11,923 bases of DNA from Pleurocapsa sp. MO_226.B13 (GCA_030064795.1 JASJEI010000134.1:1-11923); one strand, 5' to 3'. Shown: positions 1 to 6,024, counted from the stretch's first letter. A program made the numbers and translations. Notes: generated by a model not told the origin, from the sequence alone.

Positions 1-328
1 CTGCTGTGGGGGGATGAATCCAGTGTAAGGCTGCATTGGAAAACACAGCATCAAAACTCGACTCCAAAGCAAAATCTGCACCGTCAGCAACCACAAATTC
101 GATTTGAGGATAATTCTGACGACATTGAGCGATCGCGCTAGAGGCAGCATCTAAACCAATAACTTTTGCCCCCGTATCGGCAATTTGAGCCGTTAATTGT
201 CCCGTACCACAGCCTAAATCCAAAATAGACTCTCCAGGCTGAGGAGAAAGCATTTCTAGGATTTTTGTGCCGTATTGCCAGACAAAACTGTGTTTATCCT
301 CGTAAAGCTCAACATTCCATTGATTCAT
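1..328 (-). CDS. Class I SAM-dependent methyltransferase, N-terminal part
   Basis: The gene starts at ATG 328-326 and runs off the left edge, leaving 109 codons. Residues 35-45 read ILDLGCGTGQL, the glycine-rich motif I that binds S-adenosylmethionine. The acidic residue closing strand 2 follows (VIGLDAAS), then VVADGADF (motif II region) and AVFSNAALHWI (post-motif region). The spacing and the ALHW stretch resemble trans-aconitate methyltransferase/UbiE-like small-molecule methyltransferases. The acceptor cannot be told, because the substrate-binding half is missing. The enzyme would be cytosolic. It lies 11 bp after the SGNH hydrolase stop on the same strand, so the two are probably cotranscribed. 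It sits outside the phage-like element and looks like ordinary host chromosome. Confidence 0.9.
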   Translation of the reverse strand, partial: MNQWNVELYEDKHSFVWQYGTKILEMLSPQPGESILDLGCGTGQLTAQIADTGAKVIGLDAASSAIAQCRQNYPQIEFVVADGADFALESSFDAVFSNAALHWIHPPTA

Positions 329-339
329 ATAACTAATGA

Positions 340-1260
340 CTATTCAATACTCGATTCTAATTGTTCGATAATTTTAGTATTTCCTTGGGGACTGGGATGA
401 ATACGATCGCGGTATAAAAACTCAGGCTGGGGAAAATCCGCCCAAATTTGCAAAAAGTCGAGATCTTCTAGATTTTCAGTGGCGACTAATTCTTGGAGGC
501 GTTTTCTAGCTCTAGTTTCTTCTTCTGTCGAACCCTCTTGAAACTCCCGCAACAAAGGTGTCAGGGCCAAGATAAATCGAGTATTAGATTGTCGCGCCAG
601 ATCTTGTATTTCTGCGATCGCTGCTAAATTGGCGGTTAAATTATCGTTTTTGGCTGCTCTTAATTGCTCTAATTCAGGAATCTGGCGCGGGGTGGCAACA
701 TAAAGTTGGTATAGTTCCACCAAGGCTAAAGGAGGAGCTTTATCGGGATAACTATAAGATTTTCCTACCACCAGGGATGTCGGTTGGGTAGCAAATAGAT
801 CGTCAGTATTAATCATTAACACCAGTACGTCAGCATCAAATAAACCATAACGTTTTAGATACGCCAATTGGTTACGAGGCCCCCAGGAGTTGGCCGAAGC
901 ATTGAGAACTTCAACAGGGCGATCGCTCTTTGGTTGTAATTTGTTAACCAGCAAAGCAGAAAGGGTTTGTGTTTGATCTGTCCACCAAGAGCCATTAACT
1001 ACCGAGTCTCCCAGTAACAAGACTCGTTTAGTGTTGTCTTCTTTTTCGGATTTAATCTCTTGATTGCGCATTGAGTACTGATTGACTTCAATAAGATTAC
1101 CAGAACGACGTAATTTCTGATTAGGGGCGAGTAAATAGCCAATCTCATCGTCGGCAACATATAGAGGAGGATTGCCCAAACCCATAGTCAACCGCAAGCC
1201 AATTTCCGTTACCACAGTGACTCCAGCCACACTAGCCAAGATAATCAGTAGTATTTTCAT
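340..1260 (-). CDS. Membrane-anchored SGNH/GDSL-type hydrolase
   Basis: This is a 306-residue protein from ATG 1260-1258; a TTG two codons upstream (1266) is possible but less likely. Residues 1-19 form a hydrophobic signal anchor (ILLIILASVAGVTVV), so the enzyme domain should face the periplasm. The fold is shown by block I, VLLLGDSVVNG, with nucleophile Ser86; by an Asn-containing block (NASANSWGPRNQ); and by the C-terminal DRIHPSPQGN, giving the Asp285/His288 pair. SGNH enzymes of this layout remove or transfer acyl groups on lipids or polysaccharides; the substrate is not visible here. The gene precedes the methyltransferase, separated by 11 bp. A near-perfect copy of the phage-switch operator lies just upstream of its start (1262-1275). 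Confidence 0.85.
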   Translation of the reverse strand: MKILLIILASVAGVTVVTEIGLRLTMGLGNPPLYVADDEIGYLLAPNQKLRRSGNLIEVNQYSMRNQEIKSEKEDNTKRVLLLGDSVVNGSWWTDQTQTLSALLVNKLQPKSDRPVEVLNASANSWGPRNQLAYLKRYGLFDADVLVLMINTDDLFATQPTSLVVGKSYSYPDKAPPLALVELYQLYVATPRQIPELEQLRAAKNDNLTANLAAIAEIQDLARQSNTRFILALTPLLREFQEGSTEEETRARKRLQELVATENLEDLDFLQIWADFPQPEFLYRDRIHPSPQGNTKIIEQLESSIE

Positions 1261-1261
1261 T

Positions 1262-1275
1262 GTCAATAAATTGAT
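1262..1275. promoter_or_regulatory. Operator-like palindrome in front of the SGNH hydrolase gene
   Basis: The sequence GTCAATAAATTGAT differs at one position from the half-site symmetry GTCAATwwATTGAC that defines the four sites of the phage-like switch at 6637-6765. It ends one base before the ATG of the minus-strand hydrolase gene, so a bound repressor would cover the translation start region. It lies on the host side of the tRNA. Chance similarity in AT-rich DNA cannot be excluded. Confidence 0.35.
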
Positions 1276-1437
1276 TTTTCAGTTTTGAGATTTAGGAAAA
1301 ATTTTTAAAATCTCTCTAAATCTAAATTGTTTTGATACTATTTAGATAGAAAAAGCTGACTACAAAATTAAGATCTTTGGTTTTGTTAGTCTAAATTAAA
1401 ATCATCGCTCTATTTAAAGTGGGAGAGCCAAGCAATT

Positions 1438-1575
1438 ATGTCTGACTTGAATCGTGGAATTATGAAATTCGATGGTGCAGATAAACCTATATTGGTTGCT
1501 GTATCCGCAATTTTAATTTTTGGTGGCATCATTGCTCTGATTGTTTGGGCGTTGAATTCCGCTTATGTAGTATAG
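1438..1575 (+). CDS. Small single-helix membrane protein (45 aa)
   Basis: The ORF starts at ATG 1438, preceded by GGGAGAG about 10 bases upstream as a good ribosome binding site, and ends at TAG 1575. The first 17 residues are polar (MSDLNRGIMKFDGADKP). They are followed by one strong transmembrane segment of about 23 residues (ILVAVSAILIFGGIIALIVWALN) and a short tail SAYVV. Its size and single helix resemble the small subunits of cyanobacterial thylakoid complexes (photosystems, cytochrome b6f, NDH-1), but I cannot match it to a named subunit. It stands alone between a divergent hydrolase gene and tRNA-Tyr, on the host side of the element. Confidence 0.75.
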   Translation: MSDLNRGIMKFDGADKPILVAVSAILIFGGIIALIVWALNSAYVV

Positions 1576-1614
1576 GTTTCGAGTAATTCAGTCTAGTTAG
1601 TCTAATTAAAAATA

Positions 1615-1641
1615 AAAAAAAGTTGGCTGACTGCTTTTTTT
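1615..1641 (+). terminator. Possible terminator after the 45-aa membrane protein gene
   Basis: AAAAAAAG (1615-1622) pairs with CTTTTTTT (1634-1641) around an 11-base loop. The stem is almost only A-T pairs and the T-run is itself part of the stem, so it is a weak hairpin. Its place between the small gene and the tRNA promoter fits a terminator that could work in both directions. Confidence 0.4.
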
Positions 1642-1671
1642 GGGCAAATTATGACGATCCTATGCTATGAT
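1640..1671 (+). promoter_or_regulatory. Possible tRNA-Tyr promoter
   Basis: A good -10 hexamer, TATGAT (1666-1671), lies 19 bases before the mature tRNA start. The upstream TTGGGC (1640-1645) is a poor -35 with a long 20-base spacer, so only the -10 element is reasonably convincing. Confidence 0.35.
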
Positions 1672-1690
1672 TGATAACCGTGGTGATTAA

Positions 1691-1772
1691 GGGTCGATGC
1701 CCGAGTGGTTAATGGGGGCGGACTGTAAATCCGCTGGCTATGCCTACGTTGGTTCAAATCCAACTCGGCCCA
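1691..1772 (+). tRNA. tRNA-Tyr (anticodon GUA)
   Basis: The acceptor arm GGGTCGA (1691-1697) pairs with TCGGCCC (1765-1771), with one G-T wobble, and A1772 is the discriminator base. The anticodon arm reads CGGACTGTAAATCCG, with GTA in the loop. The T-arm reads GTTGGTTCAAATCCAAC. A long variable arm gives the class II shape (82 bases) expected for bacterial tRNA-Tyr. CCA is not encoded. The integrase gene begins 60-145 bases past the 3' end and reads away, so this tRNA is the probable integration site of the element. If recombination is within the tRNA, its 3' end and terminator come from the element. Confidence 0.97.
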
Positions 1773-1787
1773 TAGGTTATACATTAC

Positions 1788-1809
1788 AGAAGCTTCAAGC
1801 TTCTTTTTT
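1788..1809 (+). terminator. Rho-independent terminator of tRNA-Tyr
   Basis: AGAAGCT (1788-1794) and AGCTTCT (1798-1804) form a 7-bp stem with loop TCA, followed by a run of T (1804-1809). It lies 16 bases after the tRNA and ends its transcription before the integrase gene. Confidence 0.85.
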
Positions 1810-1829
1810 AATAGACTTGCATATCTTTA

Positions 1830-1880
1830 GCAGTGTTTCAAACACCGCCAAACACTGCGAAAGACTGCCAAAGATGTCTT
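1830..1880 (+). repeat. Tandem 10-bp repeats with inverted arms at the integrase start
   Basis: Three imperfect direct decamers follow each other: AACACCGCCA (1841), AACACTGCGA (1851) and AAGACTGCCA (1861). A decayed fourth starts at 1871. GCAGTGTTT (1830-1838) is the exact inverted match of AAACACTGC (1850-1858), and GTGTTT-C-AAACAC (1833-1845) is a perfect hyphenated palindrome. The 10-bp period places each copy on the same DNA face. The location between the tRNA and the integrase suggests integrase or excisionase binding sites, or an integrase-gene operator. This role is inferred from position only. Confidence 0.6.
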
Positions 1881-3017
1881 AAAATTAGATCGCTTTTAGA
1901 TCGAAAACGCGATACATTGGACAAGATAAATAAACTGCTAGATGCAGCCAACGCTAGGTTAAAGCAATCGAATGCTGGGATTAAAATATTTAGACGTGGG
2001 CAAAAGCTATCATTGCGAGGGATGCTGCCCAAAAAGAGTGGCGATGGTAAATCGCAGCAAACTATAAGCTTGAGAATTTACTGTAATGCTGCGGGGATAC
2101 AGGTTGCTGAGAAGCAAGCGCAGAAATTAGCTTCTCAATTGGCACTATCTGAATTTAGCTGGGACAAGTGGATCGACCGCGATAATAATATTGGTACTGT
2201 TGGTTATTGGGTCGAGGAATTTGAGGCTGATTATTTCACTCGCAAGCAGAAAAGCGATCGCACTCTTACGACTTGGAACAATGATTACAAAGCCATGTTT
2301 AAAAGGCTTAACCCAAGTGACAGTTTGAGCGAACAGGTTTTATTTGATTTAGTAATAGCTACAGAGCCAGATACAAGAACTCGCAAACGTGCAGTTTTAG
2401 CAGCCAATAGCTTGGCAAAGTTTGCCAAACTAGATTGTGATTTTAATAGATATAAAGGTAATTATTCTCATCTTACTGGTAGCGATCGCGCCTTACCTAC
2501 AGATGAGGAAATTGTTAGATATTATCAGTCGATTCCCAACCCTCACTGGCAGCGAGCTTTTGGACTGATGGCTGCTTATGGGATCAGTAATCATGAGTTA
2601 TTTTATGTCGATCTTAATAGTTTGTCTCAACCACCAGGACATTTAGTATCGACTTACAGAAAAGCACATTATGGAACAAGACGTATATGGTGCTTGTATC
2701 CTGAATGGTACGAGGATTGGGAGTTATTTAAACCAATACCATTACCAAATGTGACTGGAAAAAATAACAGAGCCTTGGGGAATCGCGTAACCAATGCTTT
2801 CAAAAGATATGGTTTATGTAAGCCTGGGGATTTACGTCACTGTTGGGCAATTAGAGCAATGGGATTTATGCCTGATTCCATGGCAGCAAAAATGATGGCT
2901 CATAAAACTCAAGTACACAACGATACCTATAAAAGATGGATTGATGAAGATCGGGAAGATAAGTTTTATCGAATATTGATGCAGCGAGACGATAGACCAA
3001 GACCACCAACTCTTTAA
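1833..3017 (+). CDS. Tyrosine recombinase/integrase of the phage-like element
   Basis: This is a site-specific recombinase of the cyanobacterial tRNA-associated type. The longest form starts at GTG 1833 inside the decamer repeats. TTG 1917 (residue 29, LDKINKLLDAANARLK) fits the usual family N-terminus better. An N-terminal arm-type/AP2-like part (about 30-110) is followed by a core-binding domain (about 120-215) and a catalytic domain (about 220-380). Visible catalytic residues, in long-form numbering, are Arg335 in DLRHCWAIR, His357 in MMAHKTQVH, the nucleophile Tyr366 in DTYKRW, and a lysine in the YRKAHYGTRRIW hairpin. The first Arg, normally in GLRxHE, is Ser252 (GISNHE). Either the protein has lost strand-cleavage activity or another residue substitutes. 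It is convergent with the excisionase-like gene. Confidence 0.9.
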   Translation: MFQTPPNTAKDCQRCLKIRSLLDRKRDTLDKINKLLDAANARLKQSNAGIKIFRRGQKLSLRGMLPKKSGDGKSQQTISLRIYCNAAGIQVAEKQAQKLASQLALSEFSWDKWIDRDNNIGTVGYWVEEFEADYFTRKQKSDRTLTTWNNDYKAMFKRLNPSDSLSEQVLFDLVIATEPDTRTRKRAVLAANSLAKFAKLDCDFNRYKGNYSHLTGSDRALPTDEEIVRYYQSIPNPHWQRAFGLMAAYGISNHELFYVDLNSLSQPPGHLVSTYRKAHYGTRRIWCLYPEWYEDWELFKPIPLPNVTGKNNRALGNRVTNAFKRYGLCKPGDLRHCWAIRAMGFMPDSMAAKMMAHKTQVHNDTYKRWIDEDREDKFYRILMQRDDRPRPPTL

Positions 3018-3090
3018 CTCGTAACTATTAACTCGTAACTTATAACTTTAGGCTATTCTGTTATGCGTTATGCGTTACGAGTTACGAGTT
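3016..3090. repeat. Heptamer-repeat inverted repeat (long hairpin) between convergent genes
   Basis: Two 31-base arms (3016-3046 and 3060-3090) are inverted copies with six mismatches around a 13-base loop. Each arm is built of 7-bp units of the type GTTACGA/GTTATGC, a cyanobacterial short tandem heptamer repeat. The hairpin fills the whole gap between the integrase stop (3015-3017) and the stop of the excisionase-like gene (3092-3094). It may therefore act as a two-way transcription barrier or mRNA 3' end stabiliser. Confidence 0.8.
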
Positions 3091-3091
3091 A

Positions 3092-3385
3092 TTATGCTTT
3101 TCTTTTTTCTGGTGGAATGTTTAACCTTTTAATACAGGCTGGAATATTAAAATAATACCGACTATACAAAGCTTCGGGATTGCGTCTGTCTTGTACTTCT
3201 TTGCCTAGTCTCAACGTGCCATTGTTGACCGCTTCTCTAAGTTCATTGGGTGAACTATAGCCAAGTTTTTTGTAAGCTTTTTCAGTAGGCAAATATTCAA
3301 TGTCTTGTGGCGTGTTTGCTCCAAGCATTGACCTAATTTCATCGCGGATTATTGCCCTGATTTCTTGCTCGGTAAAGTTAACCAA
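3092..3385 (-). CDS. Small excisionase-like DNA-binding protein
   Basis: A 97-residue protein starting at TTG 3385, with AGGAG eight bases upstream; it overlaps the end of the 479-residue gene by 8 bp, so translation is probably coupled. Residues 1-20 form a charged helix. Residues 31-85 (LPTEKAYKKLGYSSPNEL, then REAVNNGTLRLGKEV and a Tyr-rich strand) look like a MerR/excisionase-type winged helix, in which one helix-turn-helix is followed by a wing. Excisionases are small, basic and encoded beside the integrase, as here, where the two genes converge. It is the last gene of the leftward early operon, so it would be made when that operon is derepressed, as expected for excision control. I recognise no exact family. 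Confidence 0.7.
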   Translation of the reverse strand: MVNFTEQEIRAIIRDEIRSMLGANTPQDIEYLPTEKAYKKLGYSSPNELREAVNNGTLRLGKEVQDRRNPEALYSRYYFNIPACIKRLNIPPEKRKA

Positions 3386-4817
3386 CTCCTAAACTCCTAG
3401 CTGCGATCTCGCTACGCGAGCTGGCGAAGCCAATCGCAGCTTTAATAATTTCTTCTTTGGAATCAAAACGCAAGAGCAAAATACGATATTCATCAGCAGA
3501 AGGAGAAATACAAATTGCGGGAAATTTATCTTCATCAAGAATTGACAAATCATTGGGGGAAACATTATCAAACTTTTGTCCCCAAATTTTGATGTTGACT
3601 GAGGCAGGATTAACCCGTGTTACCAGTCCGACACTCAGGTTATAGCCAACTAATCTTTTATCAGAGCGATCGCTTCTTATTTGGACTACTTGACCGACTT
3701 CAAAGTTTTGGATTATTGCCTTGTCTGGATAGTCGTTATTATCGTTCTTCATTTCCGCTACAACGGTTTTTACCTGTTTTGCTGTCGGATTTTCGCCATA
3801 TCGATCTACTGTCATAGCCCAAGCTTCTTTTTGACGCTCATGGGGTGCTTTACCTAGTTCGCGAGTCACACTTTCTGAAGCTGGTATAAGCAAACCTGAT
3901 GGTTTACCCGACGACTGATAGGCAATTGCCGAATTTTGTCCCCAATTGGGGACACTTCTTGCTCCGTCGTCATGGCGAGGAAACCTCGCCGACGGCGGTG
4001 CGCTTTTTAAATTATTAACTACAACTGCCGACTCAATTAATCGGTAAGCTTGTGATTTTTTCATATTCCACCTCTCGAAACAATAATCTCTGAAATTTGA
4101 GTATCCTACCTCTTTGTATAATTGGCGATCGCGAATCTCCAGTAACGCTTCCCCAACTCGGTAGAAAATATCTAATCCCTGCCTTATGGTTCGCTCTAGG
4201 CGATATAGATCTTGATTGTTGACCCAATCTATCTTTTTGGTACAGTAGGTTATTTTTAACTGATACTCCTGTATCTCTTCTTCGCTACGATTTTGCTTAA
4301 CTGCTAAATGTTTAACTTCTTGCCATTTAACTAACTCCTCATTTAAAACTTCAATCTCTTCGCATTCAATGCGATCGAGTTTTCTAATTAATTTAGGAAG
4401 GCGATCGCCATTCCAGATATACTCAAGTTCCCCATTGGGGACAAGAGATAATTTCCCTGGACGTTCGGGAACGGGAATAGTCGAACCCCACCAACGGACG
4501 TGAACCTCTGGTATCCTGCCAGCGATAACCAGATCGATCACCATTCCTGGTGTGGTACTGCCATTACGCACCCAAGTTCCAGGCGGATATAGAAGCATAG
4601 CGTCTATGTCCTTGATAGTTCTGTCTAAGTCATCAAGTTGAGTTTTTAGTTTCGAGAGCTTCCGTTTAACTTCAGCCGTGTAATGACTGACTGAGGAAAG
4701 TTCTTTAACCTCGCACTGCTTGGCTTGATACTCTTGCTTAAACTCAGACAGCCTGTCTTTACACTTTTGATAAGATTGTAAAGATTCTGGCGATCGCGCC
4801 AAATTTCCTTGCTTCAT
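3378..4817 (-). CDS. Multidomain phage-type DNA-binding protein with ParB-like middle
   Basis: 479 residues from ATG 4817. Residues 10-75 and 150-200 are predicted coiled coils. Residues 77-127 (PPGTWVRNG then PEVHVRWWG then LSLV) look like a small SH3/KOW-type barrel. Residues 205-270 (YRVGEALLEIRDRQLY, then YSNFRDYCFERWNMKKSQAYRLIESA) are the helix-turn-helix found in many phage and plasmid ParB-like proteins, continued by the helical segment 318-356 (RELGKAPHERQKEAW). Residues 372-428 resemble the first barrel again. Two palindromic repeat elements are translated in frame, at residues about 272-288 and 461-474. It is the fourth gene of a leftward operon, after replication-like proteins. 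A role in replication, partition or early regulation is likely but unproven. Confidence 0.8.
   Translation of the reverse strand: MKQGNLARSPESLQSYQKCKDRLSEFKQEYQAKQCEVKELSSVSHYTAEVKRKLSKLKTQLDDLDRTIKDIDAMLLYPPGTWVRNGSTTPGMVIDLVIAGRIPEVHVRWWGSTIPVPERPGKLSLVPNGELEYIWNGDRLPKLIRKLDRIECEEIEVLNEELVKWQEVKHLAVKQNRSEEEIQEYQLKITYCTKKIDWVNNQDLYRLERTIRQGLDIFYRVGEALLEIRDRQLYKEVGYSNFRDYCFERWNMKKSQAYRLIESAVVVNNLKSAPPSARFPRHDDGARSVPNWGQNSAIAYQSSGKPSGLLIPASESVTRELGKAPHERQKEAWAMTVDRYGENPTAKQVKTVVAEMKNDNNDYPDKAIIQNFEVGQVVQIRSDRSDKRLVGYNLSVGLVTRVNPASVNIKIWGQKFDNVSPNDLSILDEDKFPAICISPSADEYRILLLRFDSKEEIIKAAIGFASSRSEIAARSLGVG
3400..3440. repeat. Clover-shaped palindromic repeat element inside a coding region
   Basis: The outer stem GCTGCGAT (3400-3407)/ATCGCAGC (3433-3440) encloses two further perfect hairpins, CTCGC-TAC-GCGAG (3408-3420) and TGGC-GAA-GCCA (3422-3432). 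Only the loops and C3421 are unpaired. HIP1-like GCGAT ends are typical of interspersed cyanobacterial palindromes. It encodes about 13 residues near the C-terminus of the 479-residue protein. Confidence 0.8.
3937..3954. repeat. 18-bp perfect palindrome within the ParB-like gene
   Basis: TGTCCCCAATTGGGGACA is self-complementary over its full length and follows the shorter palindrome GGCAATTGCC (3921-3930). A related 13-bp palindrome, TCCCCATTGGGGA, lies at 4429-4441 in the same gene. The half-site TTGGGGAC recurs, so a protein-binding role is possible but not shown. Confidence 0.6.
3964..3995. repeat. Second palindromic repeat element inside the same coding region
   Basis: GGCGAGG (3974-3980) and CCTCGCC (3984-3990) form a 7-bp stem with loop AAA. 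CCGTC (3964-3968) and GACGG (3991-3995) extend it across a 5-base bulge. I recall similar GC-rich hairpins as dispersed repeats in cyanobacterial genomes. On the minus strand it is read as SAPPSARFPRHDDGARS, an Arg/Pro-rich stretch unlike the rest of the protein. Confidence 0.75.
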
Positions 4818-4883
4818 GTTTATAATAAAAGTGATTTTTACGTATTTCTACTGACTTCGCTTTTAACTGCTCTACACAGTTCT

Positions 4884-5660
4884 TTAAGCGGAGTTAGTTT
4901 TTTGGTTAAGTAAATCTAGCTGTAGCGGTCGATCCATCCTTGTCGGTATACAGCCAGTCAAATCTAATAATTTTTCTTGAGCATAAAAAAAGATTTGCTC
5001 TAAAACAGCTGGGCTTTCTGTCTGTTCTTTCGGAGTATCAAGATAATAATTGTCGCGTAGTGCCACCTTCAACCAGCCACAAGGATTAAATATCTTTGTT
5101 CGTCCAGAAGCTATTTGAATCATCATCCTGTCAATCGTGGCTTTAAGCTTGTCTATGCCATGACTGGCTATTTCCCACCAATCTTTTTCAAGCCGATAAT
5201 TAATACCCGCAGACTTACAGATTTGTTTGGTCAGTATAAGCTGCTGCTGTTTAACCCTGCTTTTTTCAGCAGCATTGCTGGAATTAGAGTCAGAGCAAGG
5301 GTCTTCAAATTTTTCTTCAGATTTTTCTTCGGACACACCTGTCTTTTCTTCATCTTCATGGCAAAACAACTCATGCAAAGGCTTTACTTCTAATAAAGCC
5401 TCTCCCTTTCCTGAGATTTGAACCGTTACTAATCCAAATTCAACTACTCTCTCAAGAATTCTGTATATATTTCTTTCTGAGACGGTATAGCTATCGCAGG
5501 TCTTCTTTATGTCATTACAAAATTGTCTATAAGAAAATTTAACAATATTGCTTGACTTAGTAATTCTGTCCAGTAGATACAGATACAATTCCATATCAAT
5601 CATATTTCTAAATCCAATATCTAGAAGTTTTCGTCTTACTTTTTTAGTTAACTTAATCAA
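4884..5660 (-). CDS. Winged-helix replication-initiator-like protein
   Basis: 258 residues with a TTG start at 5660; GGGAG lies ten bases upstream, and the start overlaps the preceding gene by 8 bp. Residues 1-100 look like a winged helix (LYLYLLDRI, then FSYRQFCNDIKK, then NIYRILERVVEFGLVTV). An acidic serine-rich linker follows (about 100-135). Residues 140-225 (QQLILTKQICKSAGINY, WWEIASHGIDKLKATIDRM, NPCGWLKVALRDNYY) resemble the C-terminal part of phage and plasmid replication initiators, in which a NPxGWL motif precedes basic residues. The start MIKLTKK matches the MKLTKK start of the upstream gene. A role in phage replication is inferred from architecture and operon position. No catalytic motif is seen. 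Confidence 0.65.
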   Translation of the reverse strand: MIKLTKKVRRKLLDIGFRNMIDMELYLYLLDRITKSSNIVKFSYRQFCNDIKKTCDSYTVSERNIYRILERVVEFGLVTVQISGKGEALLEVKPLHELFCHEDEEKTGVSEEKSEEKFEDPCSDSNSSNAAEKSRVKQQQLILTKQICKSAGINYRLEKDWWEIASHGIDKLKATIDRMMIQIASGRTKIFNPCGWLKVALRDNYYLDTPKEQTESPAVLEQIFFYAQEKLLDLTGCIPTRMDRPLQLDLLNQKTNSA

Positions 5661-6024
5661 TGTTATTTTTCTCCCAAACAGGTATTACATTTACAATGTG
5701 TTCTTTCCAGTCTTTTGACCGAACAACTCGTATAAATCCACGCTCTTGAAGCTTTTCAAAACCACGAACTATTTCTTGGCAAGCTAAGTTGTTTAACTCA
5801 GAAGCATCTGCTTCCAAGTGTTCAATACTGATACTCTCAAAAAGATAAAAAATGGAGTCACTGTTTACAGTTGCAATCTCTTGAAGATTGATTGATACGT
5901 TATTTTCACCAACTCGATCGCGTAAAGCAGCTACTATTTTTAGTTCTGGCGAACTAAGTTCATGACGATCTTGCCATTTACGTAACTTGTGATGTATTTT
6001 TCTCTCTTTTTTGGTTAATTTCAC
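5653..6024 (-). CDS. Small winged-helix-like protein of the early operon
   Basis: 123 residues with a GTG start at 6024 that overlaps the upstream stop as GTGA; AGGAG lies seven bases before it. The N-terminus is basic (MKLTKKERKIHHKLRKW). The remainder has the helix pattern of a winged helix, ending in GFEKLQERGFIRVVRS, where a recognition helix leads into a wing strand. Its length and first residues echo the N-terminal half of the next gene, so the pair may derive from a duplication. Position between the Cro-like gene and the initiator-like gene suggests a DNA-binding role in replication or its control. I cannot assign a family. Confidence 0.7.
   Translation of the reverse strand: MKLTKKERKIHHKLRKWQDRHELSSPELKIVAALRDRVGENNVSINLQEIATVNSDSIFYLFESISIEHLEADASELNNLACQEIVRGFEKLQERGFIRVVRSKDWKEHIVNVIPVWEKNNID

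Noticed and set aside
1697..1882. Plus-strand ORF beginning MPEWLMGADCKSAGYAY
   Set aside because: It is a translation of the tRNA-Tyr gene and its terminator, a common artefact.
5115..5421. Two Phe/Ser-rich plus-strand ORFs
   Set aside because: They are antisense shadows of the acidic linker in the initiator-like gene.
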